A DNA stretch of 64,000 nt from Guyanagaster necrorhizus (lineage: Eukaryota; Basidiomycota; Agaricomycetes; Agaricales; Physalacriaceae). This document shows, in pieces, positions 10,546 to 23,400 of this stretch. How positions within the stretch are numbered: the first letter of the stretch is position 1; the number at the start of each line of letters is the position of its first letter. Location of the stretch: NCBI RefSeq assembly GCF_019112545.1, contig NW_025064898.1, positions 835,993 to 899,992 of the forward strand, in the 5' to 3' direction. Both the position numbers and the translations under genes were made by a program. The notes beneath the pieces were generated by a model that worked only from the letters and a program-made list of their open reading frames with translations, was not told the DNA's origin and searched no databases.

Positions 10546-13250
10546 CTTACTTTTTACCTCCTTAACTCTGGAGTCTGCTCTAAGATCCTTTAGTCTGTCT
10601 CTCTCCCTTTGCAGTTCAGCTATCTGTACCCTGATGTCTTCCCTCATGTGTTTTTTCTTTAGGTAATTCTTAGACATATGACCCTTCTGGCCACAGTTGA
10701 AACACTTGCCTTCCTTCTTGAGGCAGTCAATGTCCATTGGTTTGTTGCTCCTAGTATAAGTCATCCCAGTGCCTGTCTTCTGTATTATATAGAAGGGTGT
10801 CATAGCTATAGTGGTATTAGGCTTTGCTGAGGTCCCTCTGCTGGTATTCTTCCCATTCCCCATCTGATGAGGTTTCTTCTGGTCAATCATGATTTCCACA
10901 TTTGCTACCTTCTGTTGTAGTCTCTCCTTGTTTATCTCTATGATCTGAGTCTTCCAGACATCATAGCCTCTTAGTATATTGGTTTCTATATTGAAGATCA
11001 TACTGATGTAGGAGAGAGATACCCCTATTTTGAGATACTTGATCATCCATCTGTCATCATCAATACTCTCTTGTACTCTTGCCAACACTCCTAGTCACTC
11101 TAGCTTATTGAAGTACTTGCTAGTGATCTTATCACTCATCTGTAACTCCTTCATCTTGTTCTTATGTACTTCTTGAACTGCTAGATCAACAAATTTGTCT
11201 CAGACCATCTGTTTGAAGACAGCCCAGAACAGGTAGTGATAGTGTTGTCAGATTATTGAACATAAGGTCAGAGTGATCAATATCCATCAGCATTTGGTCT
11301 TGCTTTCAAAGTATGAAGCTGCAAAAGTGACTTTGTTCATGTTAGCCCCCAAATAGGCAGTGTACATCTTGAAGTATTATTCACAATTGATCAAGAAGTG
11401 ATCAATATCATCTGATGCACTCTTGAAAGAGTGGAGAGTTTATATAAGATTAGGTTTACACTATAGCATAGTGACATTCTGGGGTAGTGCTTCCATTAGA
11501 TTGAGGTATTTGTCAAATGGAGATTATTTCCATTCTGCCAAAGATCCAGAGAGTGAGTGGAGGGAGTTGTCATCAGCAACAGGGCTCTCTTCAGATGGTG
11601 CTTCCTTTCATATGATGCATTCATCTTATATAGTGAATCCCAGCTGTGTTGCCTCAGGATTATCTTCTTTAGCTAAGACAGCCAGTTCTGCTCCAGCAAT
11701 TAGTTAACTTTTTTGGTTGGCTCAGAAGTTGTGAAAACTGATGGGCCATAAGGGTTCTTGAACTCAGAGTCATCTGATCTAAATAGTGGCTTCTCAGCTG
11801 GCTATGGTGCTCTATGATGGTCAAGAGCTCAGGGTTCAAATGAATAGTGCTGTGTACTCAGCATATCTTAGTGGTATCAGCAGCATGTTTGGCATTGGCC
11901 GGACTTTGTATTTAAAGGCTGGTAGGACCTTTAGTCAGTTCTTTGGACAGGTGCTATTATAAATATAAATAGCACAGTCAGTCATAGCATATTGCAAGAT
12001 ATATCTTTTTTCCTTATTATCAGCAGCTGAATATCTCCTACTTAAAGGAGTCATTAACCAGCTAACCTCCTTCCATAAAGTTGCTGCCCCTTCTCAGTAC
12101 AGCACTTTGAATTCCTCTTCTTGCATCTCCTGTATCATCCTCTCCAGTTCTTCTTCATCTGTTAATCTACACTTCAGCTATGAGTCAATCTCATGAGGGA
12201 TGTCATCCTCCTTATCCTCACTGCCCTTGTTCTCCTTATCATCTGCCTTGTCCTCCTCAGGGGTGTTATTAGGCTTATTATGGTTAAGCAGCTCAGGAGC
12301 CTAAATCATTGCTGGAGAGCTCTCTGTCAGTTCAAGTAGAAGGCTGCTGGCTAGGTTGAGAAGATCCTGGCCTTCCATCTTTATTGTTTCTTTGCTACTC
12401 TCTTTCTCTCTCCACTCCTTCACTATATCAGTAGAAGTCATTGTAGAAGTTATCATTGAGGAAGAGAGCAGTGATATATCCATGTAAAAATTGTCAGAAG
12501 GCTTGATCAGTAATTCTGGCTCTAGAAAGAACCCAGATTCTGTACCTGCTGAGTATAGAACTGGCATCAGAGGAAAGAGAGCCACTGCTCCTGGTACTTT
12601 CTTTGTAGGTTGGAGGCAGCAGTTCATAATCATTGTTGAGATTCCTGACTTTGTCTGCAGTATAGACCTTAGTATCAGCCTACTGGTCTGCAGACCAGAG
12701 GTCATCTTCATTGTCAGGTCTCTACTTAGGCCACTCCTGAGGCTTGCTGCTGTCACTGTGAGTCAGATAGTGGGTTGGTGACTCTGATTCACTGGGCCTT
12801 ATCAGCAGAGATTTCTGGGGTGGGACCTCCTTTCTCTTCATAGTATAGATCTCTCTCTCTACCTTCATATAGTCCATAATATTCTGGTAGGATGGGGCCC
12901 CACTCAGCTGCTTGCTCTTCTCAGAGTCATTGTCTGTGCTGTATAGTGTAATATCTTTTGTCATCCTGCTGCTGCTGCCAATCAAGCTCCCTCTCTTTTT
13001 CATCTGCCAACTGGTCAAGAATCCTTGAGTTGTAGAGATCACTGAGAGTTGAGAGGATGAGGCTAGGGGCTGAGAGGCTAGGGCTTTCTCAGAGGGTGAT
13101 GTACCTAGAACCTCTTTCTGCAAGTCTTGCAATCTCATCAATGGAGTCCTGGGCATGGTCTCTAATGCCAGGCTCATGAGTAGTGGTGAAAGAGTTGAGG
13201 GACAGTGACTCCTCAAAAAAGTCATTGGGGACATTCTTGTCTTCATGATC
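10534..13250 (-). pseudogene. gag: E2 gag (frame B), decayed
   Basis: Structural polyprotein remnant. The CCHC knuckle near 10690-10735 reads CFNCGQKGHMSKNY, with the last Cys changed to Tyr. The retrotransposon Gag (capsid-type) region lies near 10900-11420. A long upstream part, open in frame B from 13246 to about 12722, is Ser/Pro-rich. An indel moves the open frame near 12750. Stops interrupt it repeatedly. The stop of gag is followed by the conserved TGAGTGATTCC that overlaps the pol start. Confidence 0.75.
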
Positions 13251-13508
13251 AGAGACTGAAGAGAGATTCAGCAGGATCCAAGGGTTTTGAAACCCTGTGT
13301 TCAGATGCTCATTGCATCTGCTAGCTGCTTGAGGAGGGTAGGTTGGTCATCAGAGTTTTTCTTCTTCTTGAAGGCCCTCTTCATTTAGATGACTAGACTC
13401 AGCTTTGGGTACAGTTTCAGCCTCAGGCTGGAAGGAGGCTCTAGCAGAGGGAGGGATGTTGTGGAGAGGAAGATTAAAGGTGATATTGTGAAGGATCTGT
13501 TAGATCTG

Positions 13509-13697
13509 CTAGAAAGATTGGTAGTGCCTGACTATCCAAGCTGTAACTGATTGATGTCTGTGGCAGAGTGTGATGATAGCTAATAAGCCTAAAAGTGTTT
13601 CTATGATTAAAGCTAGAAGCTTAAAGAATTCATTGGTGAGATCAGTAGTAGTAATATTAATAGCAGGTATTTGGTTTTTTTCACTTGTGATAGGCAT
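13509..13697 (-). pseudogene. E2 ORF A, N-terminal membrane-type segment
   Basis: A 62-residue reading frame starting at an ATG 18 bases after the primer-binding site. It has a hydrophobic stretch (FFKLLALIIETLLGLLAIIT) followed by a basic/aromatic motif (SVTAWIVRHYQ) shared with E4, E6, E9 and E11. It ends here at a stop. In E11 the same frame runs on for several hundred residues. The function is unknown. The hydrophobic stretch is long enough for one membrane helix. Confidence 0.75.
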
Positions 13698-13714
13698 AAA
13701 AAAAGAGAAGTAGA

Positions 13715-13728
13715 AGTCTCAAACTAAT
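13715..13728 (-). promoter_or_regulatory. E2 primer-binding site, self-complementary type
   Basis: The sense sequence is ATTAGTTTGAGACT, directly after the 5' LTR. Twelve of its bases pair perfectly with AGTCTCAAACTA of the element's own LTR (plus-strand 13884-13896 and 6301-6313). This differs from the E11 pair at four positions, all compensated. Confidence 0.8.
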
Positions 13729-14187
13729 TATTAAGCTCAAGTGACACATGAACTAGAATATATAGTAAATAAGCACTGTATTATATTTGTACAGTCATGC
13801 TTAAGTCTGATGATATGTTTATAGTTGTTATATCCCAAGGTCAATGCAAGCAGTTGATTTGAGATAAAGTGGTAGAATAAAGGATAGTTTGAGACTAGGG
13901 ATATATGGTGCTGTCTATACTACTTATATATTATTTGTCTCTCTGATAAATATAGTACTACTAATTGTAAGTGTCTGTGCTATAGTGCTTATTGTCTTAG
14001 GGTGTCATGATTACCTACAATAGGCCAATTGTCTTATTGTTAGAGCATTGCTTTGCATTTCAGATTATTGATGGCTGTGCTGATCAAAATGCCTCCATGG
14101 TCCTAAGCACTGAGATAGGCACCTTGTCTAAGCATAAATAGGGGTTAATATCATGAGAATGAGAATAAAAGTGAAAAAATCATAACA
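13729..14187 (-). repeat. E2 5' LTR
   Basis: 459 bp. The plus-strand left end reads TATTAAG where TGTTAAG is expected, a G-to-A change at the terminus. The right end reads CATAACA. The predicted transcript start lies at 13884-13896 in the antisense reading. Confidence 0.9.
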
Positions 14188-15282
14188 CTTTCCTTCTCTT
14201 TTGACCACCAAGTAACAAACCTTTGAGTGAGCCAAAGACCTTGACTATTGAGCCCAGTGAGTAGTTTTATAAACTAATTACTCAAATTCTCTCTAGATAC
14301 ATCTGGTATCAATAAACACCTCAACTTTTCCTCATGCTTAGCTACTTTGCAAGCAACTCACAGCCTCATACAACTATTTACATTAGCTATGATATATACT
14401 ATGACATTGGCCAACTAGCTGAACCACTGGGTTCTAAAAACCCTTGAGTCAGCAAAAAAAGCCAACTCCTTAGTGGACAACTACCATCAGACAAAGCTGG
14501 GCCTAGAGAAAAGACTTCTGAGAGAGATAATCCTGAGATAGTAAAATTCAGATTCACCATGTAAAATAGAATTATCATATGAAAAGAGACACTACCTTTA
14601 AACAGTCCAGTGGCCAATGACAATTCACTTCATTTCTTTCTCAGTCTACTGGCCAAATTGTGATAATCACCATTTGACAAATACCCAAACCTGATGAGGG
14701 CATTACTGACAGATGCTACCATCATCAACTGCAAACTCAACTTACTTTACAAACTGTGTTTCTTCAAGAGCATATCAGATGATATTGATCACTTTCTTAT
14801 CAACTGTGAACAGTACTTCAAGATATACTCAGTATACTTCTTCTTCAATATTTATTGAGTCTCTTTTATCTTCACTTATCTCAAAGAAAAAGCCAAAGTC
14901 TGGTGGACCTTGCTATGCTTCAGTCTCTAGTCAATAATTAGATTGCACCATCACCTACTATCTTAGCCAGTATTCAAACAACTCCTTCATGACAAGTTCA
15001 CTAACTCTGCTATATAGAAGGTGCATAAGAGCAAGATGAAGAAATATTAGATGGGAGACAAACCAGTGACCAAATATTTCAGTGAGTTAGAGCATCTCAG
15101 TAAACTCATTGGGATACAGGATGACATTGCCAATGATGGTAGAATAGTTGAGATGCTCAAGCATGAGGCATCTCTCTCCTACATCAAGATGATCTCAAAC
15201 ATTGGAATAAACATCCTGAAGGGATATGACATATGAAAGAAATAAATCACTGAAATATATAAGGAATGACAATAGCAGAAGG
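14188..15282 (+). pseudogene. gag: E3 gag, 5' part
   Basis: The first 200-odd bases are poorly recognisable gag linker. From about 14700 the capsid-type Gag region is clear: ISDDIDHFLINCEQYFKIY, AKVWWTLL, then MGDKPVTKYFSELEHLSKL and DIANDGRIVEMLKHEASLSY. Several stops and frame changes break it. It ends at 15282 where the E4 LTR starts. Confidence 0.75.
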
Positions 15283-15735
15283 TGTTATGATTTTTTCATC
15301 ATTTCTATTTTTTTTACAGATTGACCTCTATTTTATGCTTAGTCAGAGTGGCTAACACAGACACTTAAGATCATGAGAAGGGCTTAGTCAGCATAACAAG
15401 CCTATTCAATCATTATCTTTTGATATAATACACAACAAACCTTTTATATATAGTAATAATGTCTAAGGATAATAGACACAAAGGATCTAATGATATACAA
15501 TAGGCAGTAGTATAATTAGTTCAGCTTATACAGTATATAAGCTGGCTAGCTCTCACTGGTAGTCTCCAGCTTCAAGCTAAAGTTTATTCATAGTAATCTT
15601 CTCTCTTGAGCTAGTCACAAGGTCTTGAAGCACATTGATCAATACTCACATCAGTAAACTCTGATATTCCACTTGAAGTATGAAGTGATATCAGTTTATC
15701 ATGTGTTTATAGTTATATGCCACTTGGGTCTAACA
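15283..15735 (+). repeat. E4 5' LTR
   Basis: 453 bp, TGTTATG...TCTAACA. It contains the shared TATGCTTAGTCAG box near its start. The predicted transcript start AGCTTCAAGCTAA is at 15568-15580. Confidence 0.92.
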
Positions 15736-15749
15736 ATTAGCTTGAAGCT
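15736..15749 (+). promoter_or_regulatory. E4 primer-binding site, self-complementary type
   Basis: ATTAGCTTGAAGCT begins at the first base after the LTR. The 13 bases TTAGCTTGAAGCT (15737-15749) are the perfect reverse complement of AGCTTCAAGCTAA at 15568-15580 in the same element's LTR. Confidence 0.82.
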
Positions 15750-15791
15750 TCTAGCTTCTCTTTCTCAAGCTCAATTGTGCTGAGAAACTGA

Positions 15792-17102
15792 ATGCCTCCT
15801 TCATTCACACCAACCTCTGATATCATAGATGACTATTTTAAACTATTAGCAGCCATCATAGATATGCTTCTAGATTTACTGATGATCATCCAACTTTATA
15901 GAGGACACCAATCTATCACTGTATGGGTAGTCAGACACTACCAAGCTTTTCAACAAATACAACAAATTCTATCCAATGTCACCCCTGACCTCCCCTTTTA
16001 TGACATTCCTCTCTCTATCTGATAGTCCTTTCAGCCTACAGAAGGAACCATATCTGAAACCAACCCTAGAGACTCATATTCACAGTGTTCTAGAAAAGAA
16101 GCAGAGCACTGATACCCACTCTGATCTCTGATGGTAGTCATCAGAAATGATAGCAACCCTTAGGCTACAGAGTTTTAAAGACAGCCTGACATGCTAATCT
16201 CATGCATTGAGCATATGGATGTCCTTAGCTGTGTCTCTATAATGAGGGCAACCCTCTCAACAGTACTCTCTGAATCTGGCATTAGATGCCATGCCAGAGA
16301 CTCTCTTGATGCCCCTTAGGTGGCTGCAAGGGCTTAAAGTACCTCTTCAAATGACAGTCATAGATCCTTATATGTAACACCAATAGAAAGTGGAAAAAGC
16401 ATCCTCAGTGAGATCTATATCAAAAACCAGAGTATTGACAGTGAGGGAGAAAGAACAGACATCATCAGGACTGATGCCATATACTTTGCTGATAGCAGCA
16501 ATGAAGAAAGATACTGATAGGCTATAGCAGCAGCAGTCAAGTGAATAGAGCATCACCAGAGCAGCAGCACTTCAGACAGAGCAGGAGGCATATGAATGCC
16601 ACTGAATGTATCACAACCAGCTGACCTCATCAACCCAGTCCTCCCTAACAAAGATGAAATACAGCATGTCAAATCTCTTGCCAAGTATGCAAAGGCACAA
16701 GTGCAGAATGAGTATGAGGCCACTGAGGAGGATGCCATCTTCAGACAGTTCCTCAGAAGGTGAAAGGCCACTGAGTGGAGAATGGGCTCTGAGAGCCCTT
16801 ATATCAATACCTCTGACATTGAAACAGAAACTGACCCCTCTGACTCTCCTTTCTAGGAATCTAGCACTCCTGCTATCTCAGAACCCAATTTATGGATGGA
16901 GTCTCCAGAGAGTATTGTCCATATGGATGATATCCACCAAAAAGCATCATTCAACCTCAACAATGACTATCTGCTTTCCTACAGGACTGATTCAATCACT
17001 GATATAGACCACATCTCTGATAATGGAGATTCTCATCAAAATCTTACCAGAAGCATCAGAGAAGATGATAAACACATCAATCTCACCAGAGACCTCAAAT
17101 GA
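15792..17102 (+). pseudogene. E4 ORF A, membrane-anchored leader ORF, decayed
   Basis: The ATG at 15792 starts a frame with a hydrophobic run (LLAAIIDMLLDLLMIIQL), then WVVRHYQAFQQIQQIL and NVTPDLPFYDIPLS, all shared with E11. After stops from about 16020 the frame is recognisable again at 16896-17102 with an acidic stretch. The family is not known to me. The sequence shows one probable membrane helix at the N-terminus, then a low-complexity acidic/proline-rich region. Confidence 0.7.
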
Positions 17103-20100
17103 GTTCTGAATAGACCTATCACTGCTCTCATCCTCCAACCTCAATTCTACAGGAACTTCCACTGATATCACCACATAATGGAGGCAGAAGCAGTGAGAAG
17201 AGATGCAGAGGAACAGCTACAAGAGCTTTCTCCTCACCTCAGACCAGGAGACACAGGACTCAGCCATCAGCAGACAAATAGCAGCTTAGCTGGATGTTCC
17301 AGATATTTATGATCTGCATGACAGTTTCCTCCTTGAGGAGAATGAGAGGGTCAAAGACAGCAAGGCAGATGATGGAGAAGACCTGCTATCTGAGTGAGTC
17401 AGTGTGTTTGAGCAGAAAATGACAGACAAAGAACTGGCAGAGAAGGCATAAAAGAAGTGCAAAAAGGAGTTCTTATGACTGTACTAAAAAGATGCAGCTA
17501 TATTATAGATGGACAACATCTGGTTGGTGTTACCTATGAGACAAAGATATACCATCACTAACCAAGTCGAGCATGCAGATATTATTCAGTATGTGGCTAC
17601 TAAGTGGACCATTTTTATTTACAATAAAAAACATTTAGGACACCAGCCAGTGCTACTATCAGCATATAAGTCCAAGTATAACATTGGCTCAATGCTATAG
17701 ATGCTGAATGTGGCATCCAGTCAGGCTGTATATACAGCACCATCAATCTGAACTATATCCTCTTGATATATATTCACAACCTTGGCTGTTTGCAACATAG
17801 CATCCTGGCTCACAAAAAGTCAATCCAGTGATATGCAGGCTACATGTCCAGCCCTATAATTTGCAAATTCTGCATAACACACTAGAATATGCTAGTAACT
17901 GAGAATTATTAGCTAGTAGAGGACTATGGCTGAGGCTTCGAGCTGATAGTCATGCTAGTCACTAATACTAAGTCCAAAAGGGACTTTGTAAAATAACATG
18001 GCCTAAGGATAAAAATCCTAAGTCAGGTTGGAACTTAGAAAAGTTCAGCACCACACCTTGGAAAATACTAAGTCAAAGTTGGACTTAGAAATGGTACCTC
18101 AAATGGGGCCAATTCTACATGCCACTAAGACAAGTATATTCTAAGACAGCTAGAGGTATAATACCATAGCCAGTTGTGGAGTATTGAGTAGAGATAGCAT
18201 CATCCAGAAGCAGTAAGAAATGACACCCAATGATCTGTGGCTAGCACTGTGAGTTTTGACTGAAATGCCTAAGTCTAAATTTTCTCAGTATCAGGTGATC
18301 TAAAGGACTTAGAATTGAGAGGAATAGAGTGGATAGGACCAGTTGACCGGGCCTGATTGGGCCTGATCAATCAAGCTACTAAGAATAACTCAGAGGATTA
18401 AAACTTTGAGTAGACAGAAAGGAGTTAGGTACCCACAGGCACTGTAGGCTTAAAATAAAGCTGTGTGGTGGCCAGGCAGGTCTGGGAAAGCCTAGGGGAG
18501 TCTAGGAGTGCCGCCATTCTGGAATAATGGTGTGATTCTACTTTAAACAGAAGAAATATTATTTTGAATGCTTTATTTATAGATTCTGTATCTGTTGTTG
18601 GTGTATAAAAGAAGGGAATGGGGGGAAAATAGCAAGCAAGCGACCCACCCCCACATTCAGGCCTTCTAGCCCACTGTAGCTAGTCTCTGGGATAATGGAT
18701 TTTGAGTTCTGCTTTGACTTAGTGATTTATTTAAGTTGCTTTGTCACTTAGAGAGAGGATTAGATTGGAATAATAACTGTATTTTGGGTTTCAGATTAAT
18801 TTGAGTTCCAAACTATAAGGGTTTCAGCATCAGAATACAAGTTCTTCGGTTTTGAGGACTGCTAGCCAGCCAAGAGTGCAGCTAGTCAAGCCTAAGTGCT
18901 TAATAGACTTAGTATTTGGGTTTCAGAGTTCATTGGGTTTTGGAATATTCTAAGTTGGTTTGGAGCGCAATTTGGTGTTGATTCTAAGTCTTAATTATAC
19001 TTAAACATTGCTATAAACTACTATCACAAGTATTGCATCTTTGAAAGCAAGATAGAGTTAAATAACTGTCTTTATTGACTGTTTCTTTGATTTTACTTAA
19101 GACTGCAAGAGTGCTTCTATCATACTCGAAACAACTAACCTCAACTGTATTTGGTGATTATGTATTGAGTGGTTAGATGTTGGTGTTTGAGAGTTCATTC
19201 CTCATTCACTTCTCTTAGTCACTTAGCTGTTACCAAGCACATCACCAGGCTGAGGAATCTCTACCAGAACCCATGGACACAGCCCACACAGCAACCCTTT
19301 GCTGGGCAACCCTCACTAGATAAGGCTGAAGAGAGTGGAAAGGCCTCAGAAGCTGGCAAGCCTAAAGGAGATGACTCTGAGGTAGTAGAATTGGGATTTA
19401 CCATCCAGGATGAATATATTATGCATAAAAAGGCACAACCACCAGGAAGTCCTGTCACTGACTATAGCTCCCTCTATTCCTTTCTAGGGCCTCCAACATT
19501 CTAGAATGTCCCATCTTTTAGTGGGATCCTGAATCCAATGACAGCACTTGCAGCTGATGCAGCTATTCTTAACTGCTGACCCAATCTCCTATGTGAACCC
19601 TGCTCCTTCAAGAGAGTATCTGATGACATTGACCAGTTCTTAACCAATTATGACCAATACTTCCAGATGTATGCCCCCTTCTTTATCCTTGACATGTACA
19701 AGGTCAGCTTTGCCTCTATATATCTGAAGAACAAGGTGAAAACATGGTGGATACTTCTTGCTCCCATATTCTGGTTGACTATATGATAATACCACTAGTA
19801 CCCCTTATGGCTGATATTCAAATAAATGGTGATCAACAAATTTATAGATTCTGCCATCTGAGAGGTCTACAAACAGAAAATAAAGGACTACAAGATAGGA
19901 GACAAGCTGGCCATAGAGTACTTTGATAAGCTAGAACAACTTGAAAAGCTCATTGGAGTCTGTGATGATATTGCTGACACTGAACAAATAGTCAAGTATA
20001 TAAAGATAGGGGCCTCAGTCTCCTATTTAACAACGACCTTGGCAATCAGACAAAACATTCCAAAGGAATATGATGAATAGAAGGCCTGCATTGTCACTAT

Positions 20101-20494
20101 ATATAAAGAAAGGCAGCAACAGAAGATAGAATAAAGTACCCTGATAGGAGGACAAAAGCATCAAGCACTAAGCATAAAATCCATCTCTCCTAATGCAACC
20201 ATGCCCACCAAGTCCAGCAGCTTATTCTCAACTTCCTTATACAGCAAGAAGAAAACTGGTATGGGCATGACATTTACCAGAATGAAAAAGCTGATGAACA
20301 TGGATTGACTCAAAAAGAAGGAGAAGTGCTTCAACTGTAGACAAAAATACTATATGATACAGAACTGCCCTCAAAAGAAGAGCAAGTATACTAGGAAAGA
20401 TATTTGGGCACAGATTGCTGAGTTATAAAAGGAAAACAAAGCCTTCAGACTGGAAACAAAGGTCAAAGAGGTAAAAGATGAGGCTGAGCAGTGA
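17103..20494 (+). pseudogene. gag: E4 gag, decayed and interrupted
   Basis: The acidic middle of Gag (about 17160-17460) and the AVYTAPSI region (near 17740) come before an insertion at about 17880-19215. Gag then resumes with TRLRNLYQNPWTQ and DKAEESGK, then a capsid-type region (about 19600-20120). A CCHC-like knuckle follows at about 20327-20370, reading CFNCRQKYYMIQNC, so its histidine is lost. The stop at 20492-20494 sits in the conserved CAGTGAGTGATTC context that overlaps the pol start. Confidence 0.75.
17880..19215. mobile_element. Non-coding insertion in E4 gag, possible long solo LTR
   Basis: About 1.3 kb that matches no part of gag in the other copies and has no long reading frame. 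It has a TATA-type box (GTATAAAAGAAGG, near 18602) and several CTAAGTC/GACTTAG inverted pairs. The perfect 7 bp pair at 18068-18074 and 18082-18088 is one example. Single CpGs survive in it. These features fit a solo LTR of another, perhaps copia-type, retrotransposon. I could not fix TG...CA ends or a target duplication, so the edges are approximate to about 60 bases. Confidence 0.45.
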
Positions 20495-23400
20495 GTGATT
20501 CTGCTGACTCAGCCAAGAAATTGAGTGGTGTGTCATATACAGACATGGGATGGACTGACAATATTTCTGTAGTACTATCTATGTCTAAACTATGCATACA
20601 TTCAAATATACCTGACTTCACCACTCTACAAATAGAATCACCTAGAGAAAAAACTCAACCACTCACAGGCTGAACAGAGGCAGTGAGCCTCACTAGCTGG
20701 CTAAAGCTGTTCAATACTAAATAGACTTGGCAGGCTATCAAGGATGCAAAGTACAAAGTCACAGCAAAAGCTATACTCAAGAACTGGATCTATAAAACCT
20801 GAATCAAGAAAATCATCAATGAGATGATCAAGAGAATGAGGAAGGCAGAATGATGCTGAGCCCTAGAGTGGCTCAATAAACTTTAGGGACTCTGAAACTT
20901 CATTCAGTGATACAAGACCCCAGGCTATGATCTATTGGCTAAAGCCCAAATTGAAACACTCACATCTTGAAGCACTCATGCAGTAACTGCCCTGATCAAC
21001 AGTGGCTGCATGAGTAGCTTGATCAATTGAGCTTTTATCACCAAGCACAACCTATCTACAAGGGCCACTGCAGCACTAATCCTGATCTATAACACTGATA
21101 GAACAAAGAACCAAGCAGGATCAATCACCAAATTCATCAAGCTCAGGCTCACTATTAGTAATCATGCAGAGTGAATTGATCTAGCAATCACTGACCTTGG
21201 GACCAAAGAAATCTTCCTTGGGCATGACTGGCTAATCTGTCACAACTTGTTAATCAACTGAAAAACTGGTCACATCATATTTGCATGATGCCACTGCTGA
21301 AAAATTCCATTTGAACTGCCTAATAAAGATTCTGAGGATCAGTGGGATGAAGAGATGGAAGACAGTGAAACTATCCTCACCATAAATCTCCAGGAGGCCA
21401 TACATGTCCATGCAGTCCATCATGCTAATGACCTAGTAGCAAAAGCCAATGCAGGAAAGGGAGATAAAACATTTGAAGAAATGATACTGAACTGGGTACA
21501 GGACTATTATGACTTATTCAACAAGGAGAGTTTTAATGAATTGCTAAATCTGAAACCTTGGAATCATATCATCAAGTTAGTCCCCAAAGTTAATGCCAAC
21601 CTGGATTGCAAGGTATACCAACTCAGCAGTGACAAGCAACAAGAACTTGATAAGTTTCTGGAGGAGAATCTCTCTAGTGGACAAATTTAGCTATTGAAAT
21701 TCCCAATGGCTTTTCTCTTTTTCTTTGTCAAGAAGAAGAACAGCAAACTCCAACTGGTGCAAGATTACCAGAAGCTCAATGAGATGATGATCAAAAATCA
21801 TTATCTGCTTCTGTTAATCTCAGAACTCATAGATAAACTCAGAGGCACCTGATACTACACCAAACTAGACATCCACTAGAGCTACAACAACATATGAGTC
21901 AAGAAAGACAACAAGTGGAAAACCACCTTCCATACCAACTGAGGATTATTTGAACTAATAGTAATGTTCTTCAGACTCACTAATTCACCAGCAACCTTCC
22001 AGTGAATGATGAATGATATTTTTAAAGACCTCATCACCACCAGCAAGGTCACTATCTATTTGGATGACATTTTCATTATGTCCAAAACCAGAGAGGAGCA
22101 TTGAAGTATAGTCCAGCAGGTGCTAGCCCTCATGAGGAAACACTACCTTTTCCTCAAAGCTGAAAAGTGTGAATTCAAGATACTTGAAACTGAATATCTT
22201 AGAGTCATTATCAGCAAAGGAAGTATTAGGATAAACTCCATCAAAGTGGCAGAGGTAACCAAATGGCTGAAACCAACTAAAAAGAAGAAACTACAGTCCT
22301 TCCTTGGTTTCACTAACTTCTATCAGCAATTCATCTATGACTACAGCAAAATAGTCTGACCCATGACACAATTAACTAGCAATGCCCCTTGGACCTGAGA
22401 CCCTTCACAACAAGCAGTATTCAATGACCTCAAATGCTGACTGGCTGAGGATGTCATCCTGGCCATTCCAACTCAGAAAGAGAAATTTCATATTGAGGCT
22501 GACTCCAGTGAAGGCACTATTAGTGCCATTCTTTCTCAGGAACAGAATGGCAGGTGGAGACCAGTTGCATTCTTATCAAAGGTGCTCATGATTATAGAAT
22601 GCAATTATGAGATCTATGACAAGGAGTTGCTAGCAGTAATGCTTGGCCTCAGAGAGTGGCAGCATTACCTTATTGGCATGACCCAAGCCTTCAAGATCTG
22701 GACAGACCACCAAAACCTTTGGTACTTCTGACAATCATAAAAGCTCAACTGCTGGCAAGCTTGGTAGGTAATTGAGCTTAGCCAATACACCTACACTCTT
22801 CATCACAAAGCCAGAACTGCTAACAAGAAGGCTGACTTACTTAGCAAAAGGGCTGATCATGATCAAGGAGCACATAATAATGAAGGAGTGGTGTTATTAT
22901 AGCCAAAACACTTCCATGCAATGATGATGCTGACAGAGGAGAAGATCCACAAATAGATCAAAAGCATGACCAAAAACACAAGCAGGTGAGATCAATGAGT
23001 GGCCTCATCCTTAAATCATGAGTGAGGAATAACAAAGAAAGGAGGCATGATCTACTATGATGGGCAAATCTATATTCTATAAGACTCAGCACTATATGAT
23101 GAAATCATTATCATATATCATGATCACACAATCTGGAGACATCTAGGAATAGCAAAAACCAAAGAGTTGGTCTTATGTGAGTACTGGTAGCCAAAGATGG
23201 AGCAAGACATTGAATGCTACATCAAGGGTTGCAAAATGTGTCAATGGAAAAAGACCTCAACTTAAACTAGGGCTGCATCCCTACACCCTAATGAGATTCC
23301 AACTATACCCTGGACTCATATCTTTATAGATATGATCACTGGACTCTCTGACTATAATAGCTATAATACTATTATTATCACTATTGATTGCTTCTCAAAA

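Larger units (their letters stand above)
6146..14187 (-). mobile_element. E2: full-length, decayed Ty3/gypsy chromovirus
   Basis: An 8042 bp minus-strand element with two 459 bp LTRs. The internal order read in sense is primer-binding site, ORF A, gag, pol with chromodomain, hairpin and polypurine tract. The flanking 5-mers are CTATT (left) and CTTTC (right), which do not match. The left neighbour is an E1 chromodomain and the right neighbour is an E3 gag, so this is not a simple insertion into one target. Its self-priming sequence differs from all other copies in both the LTR and the primer-binding site. CpG is almost absent. Confidence 0.88.
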
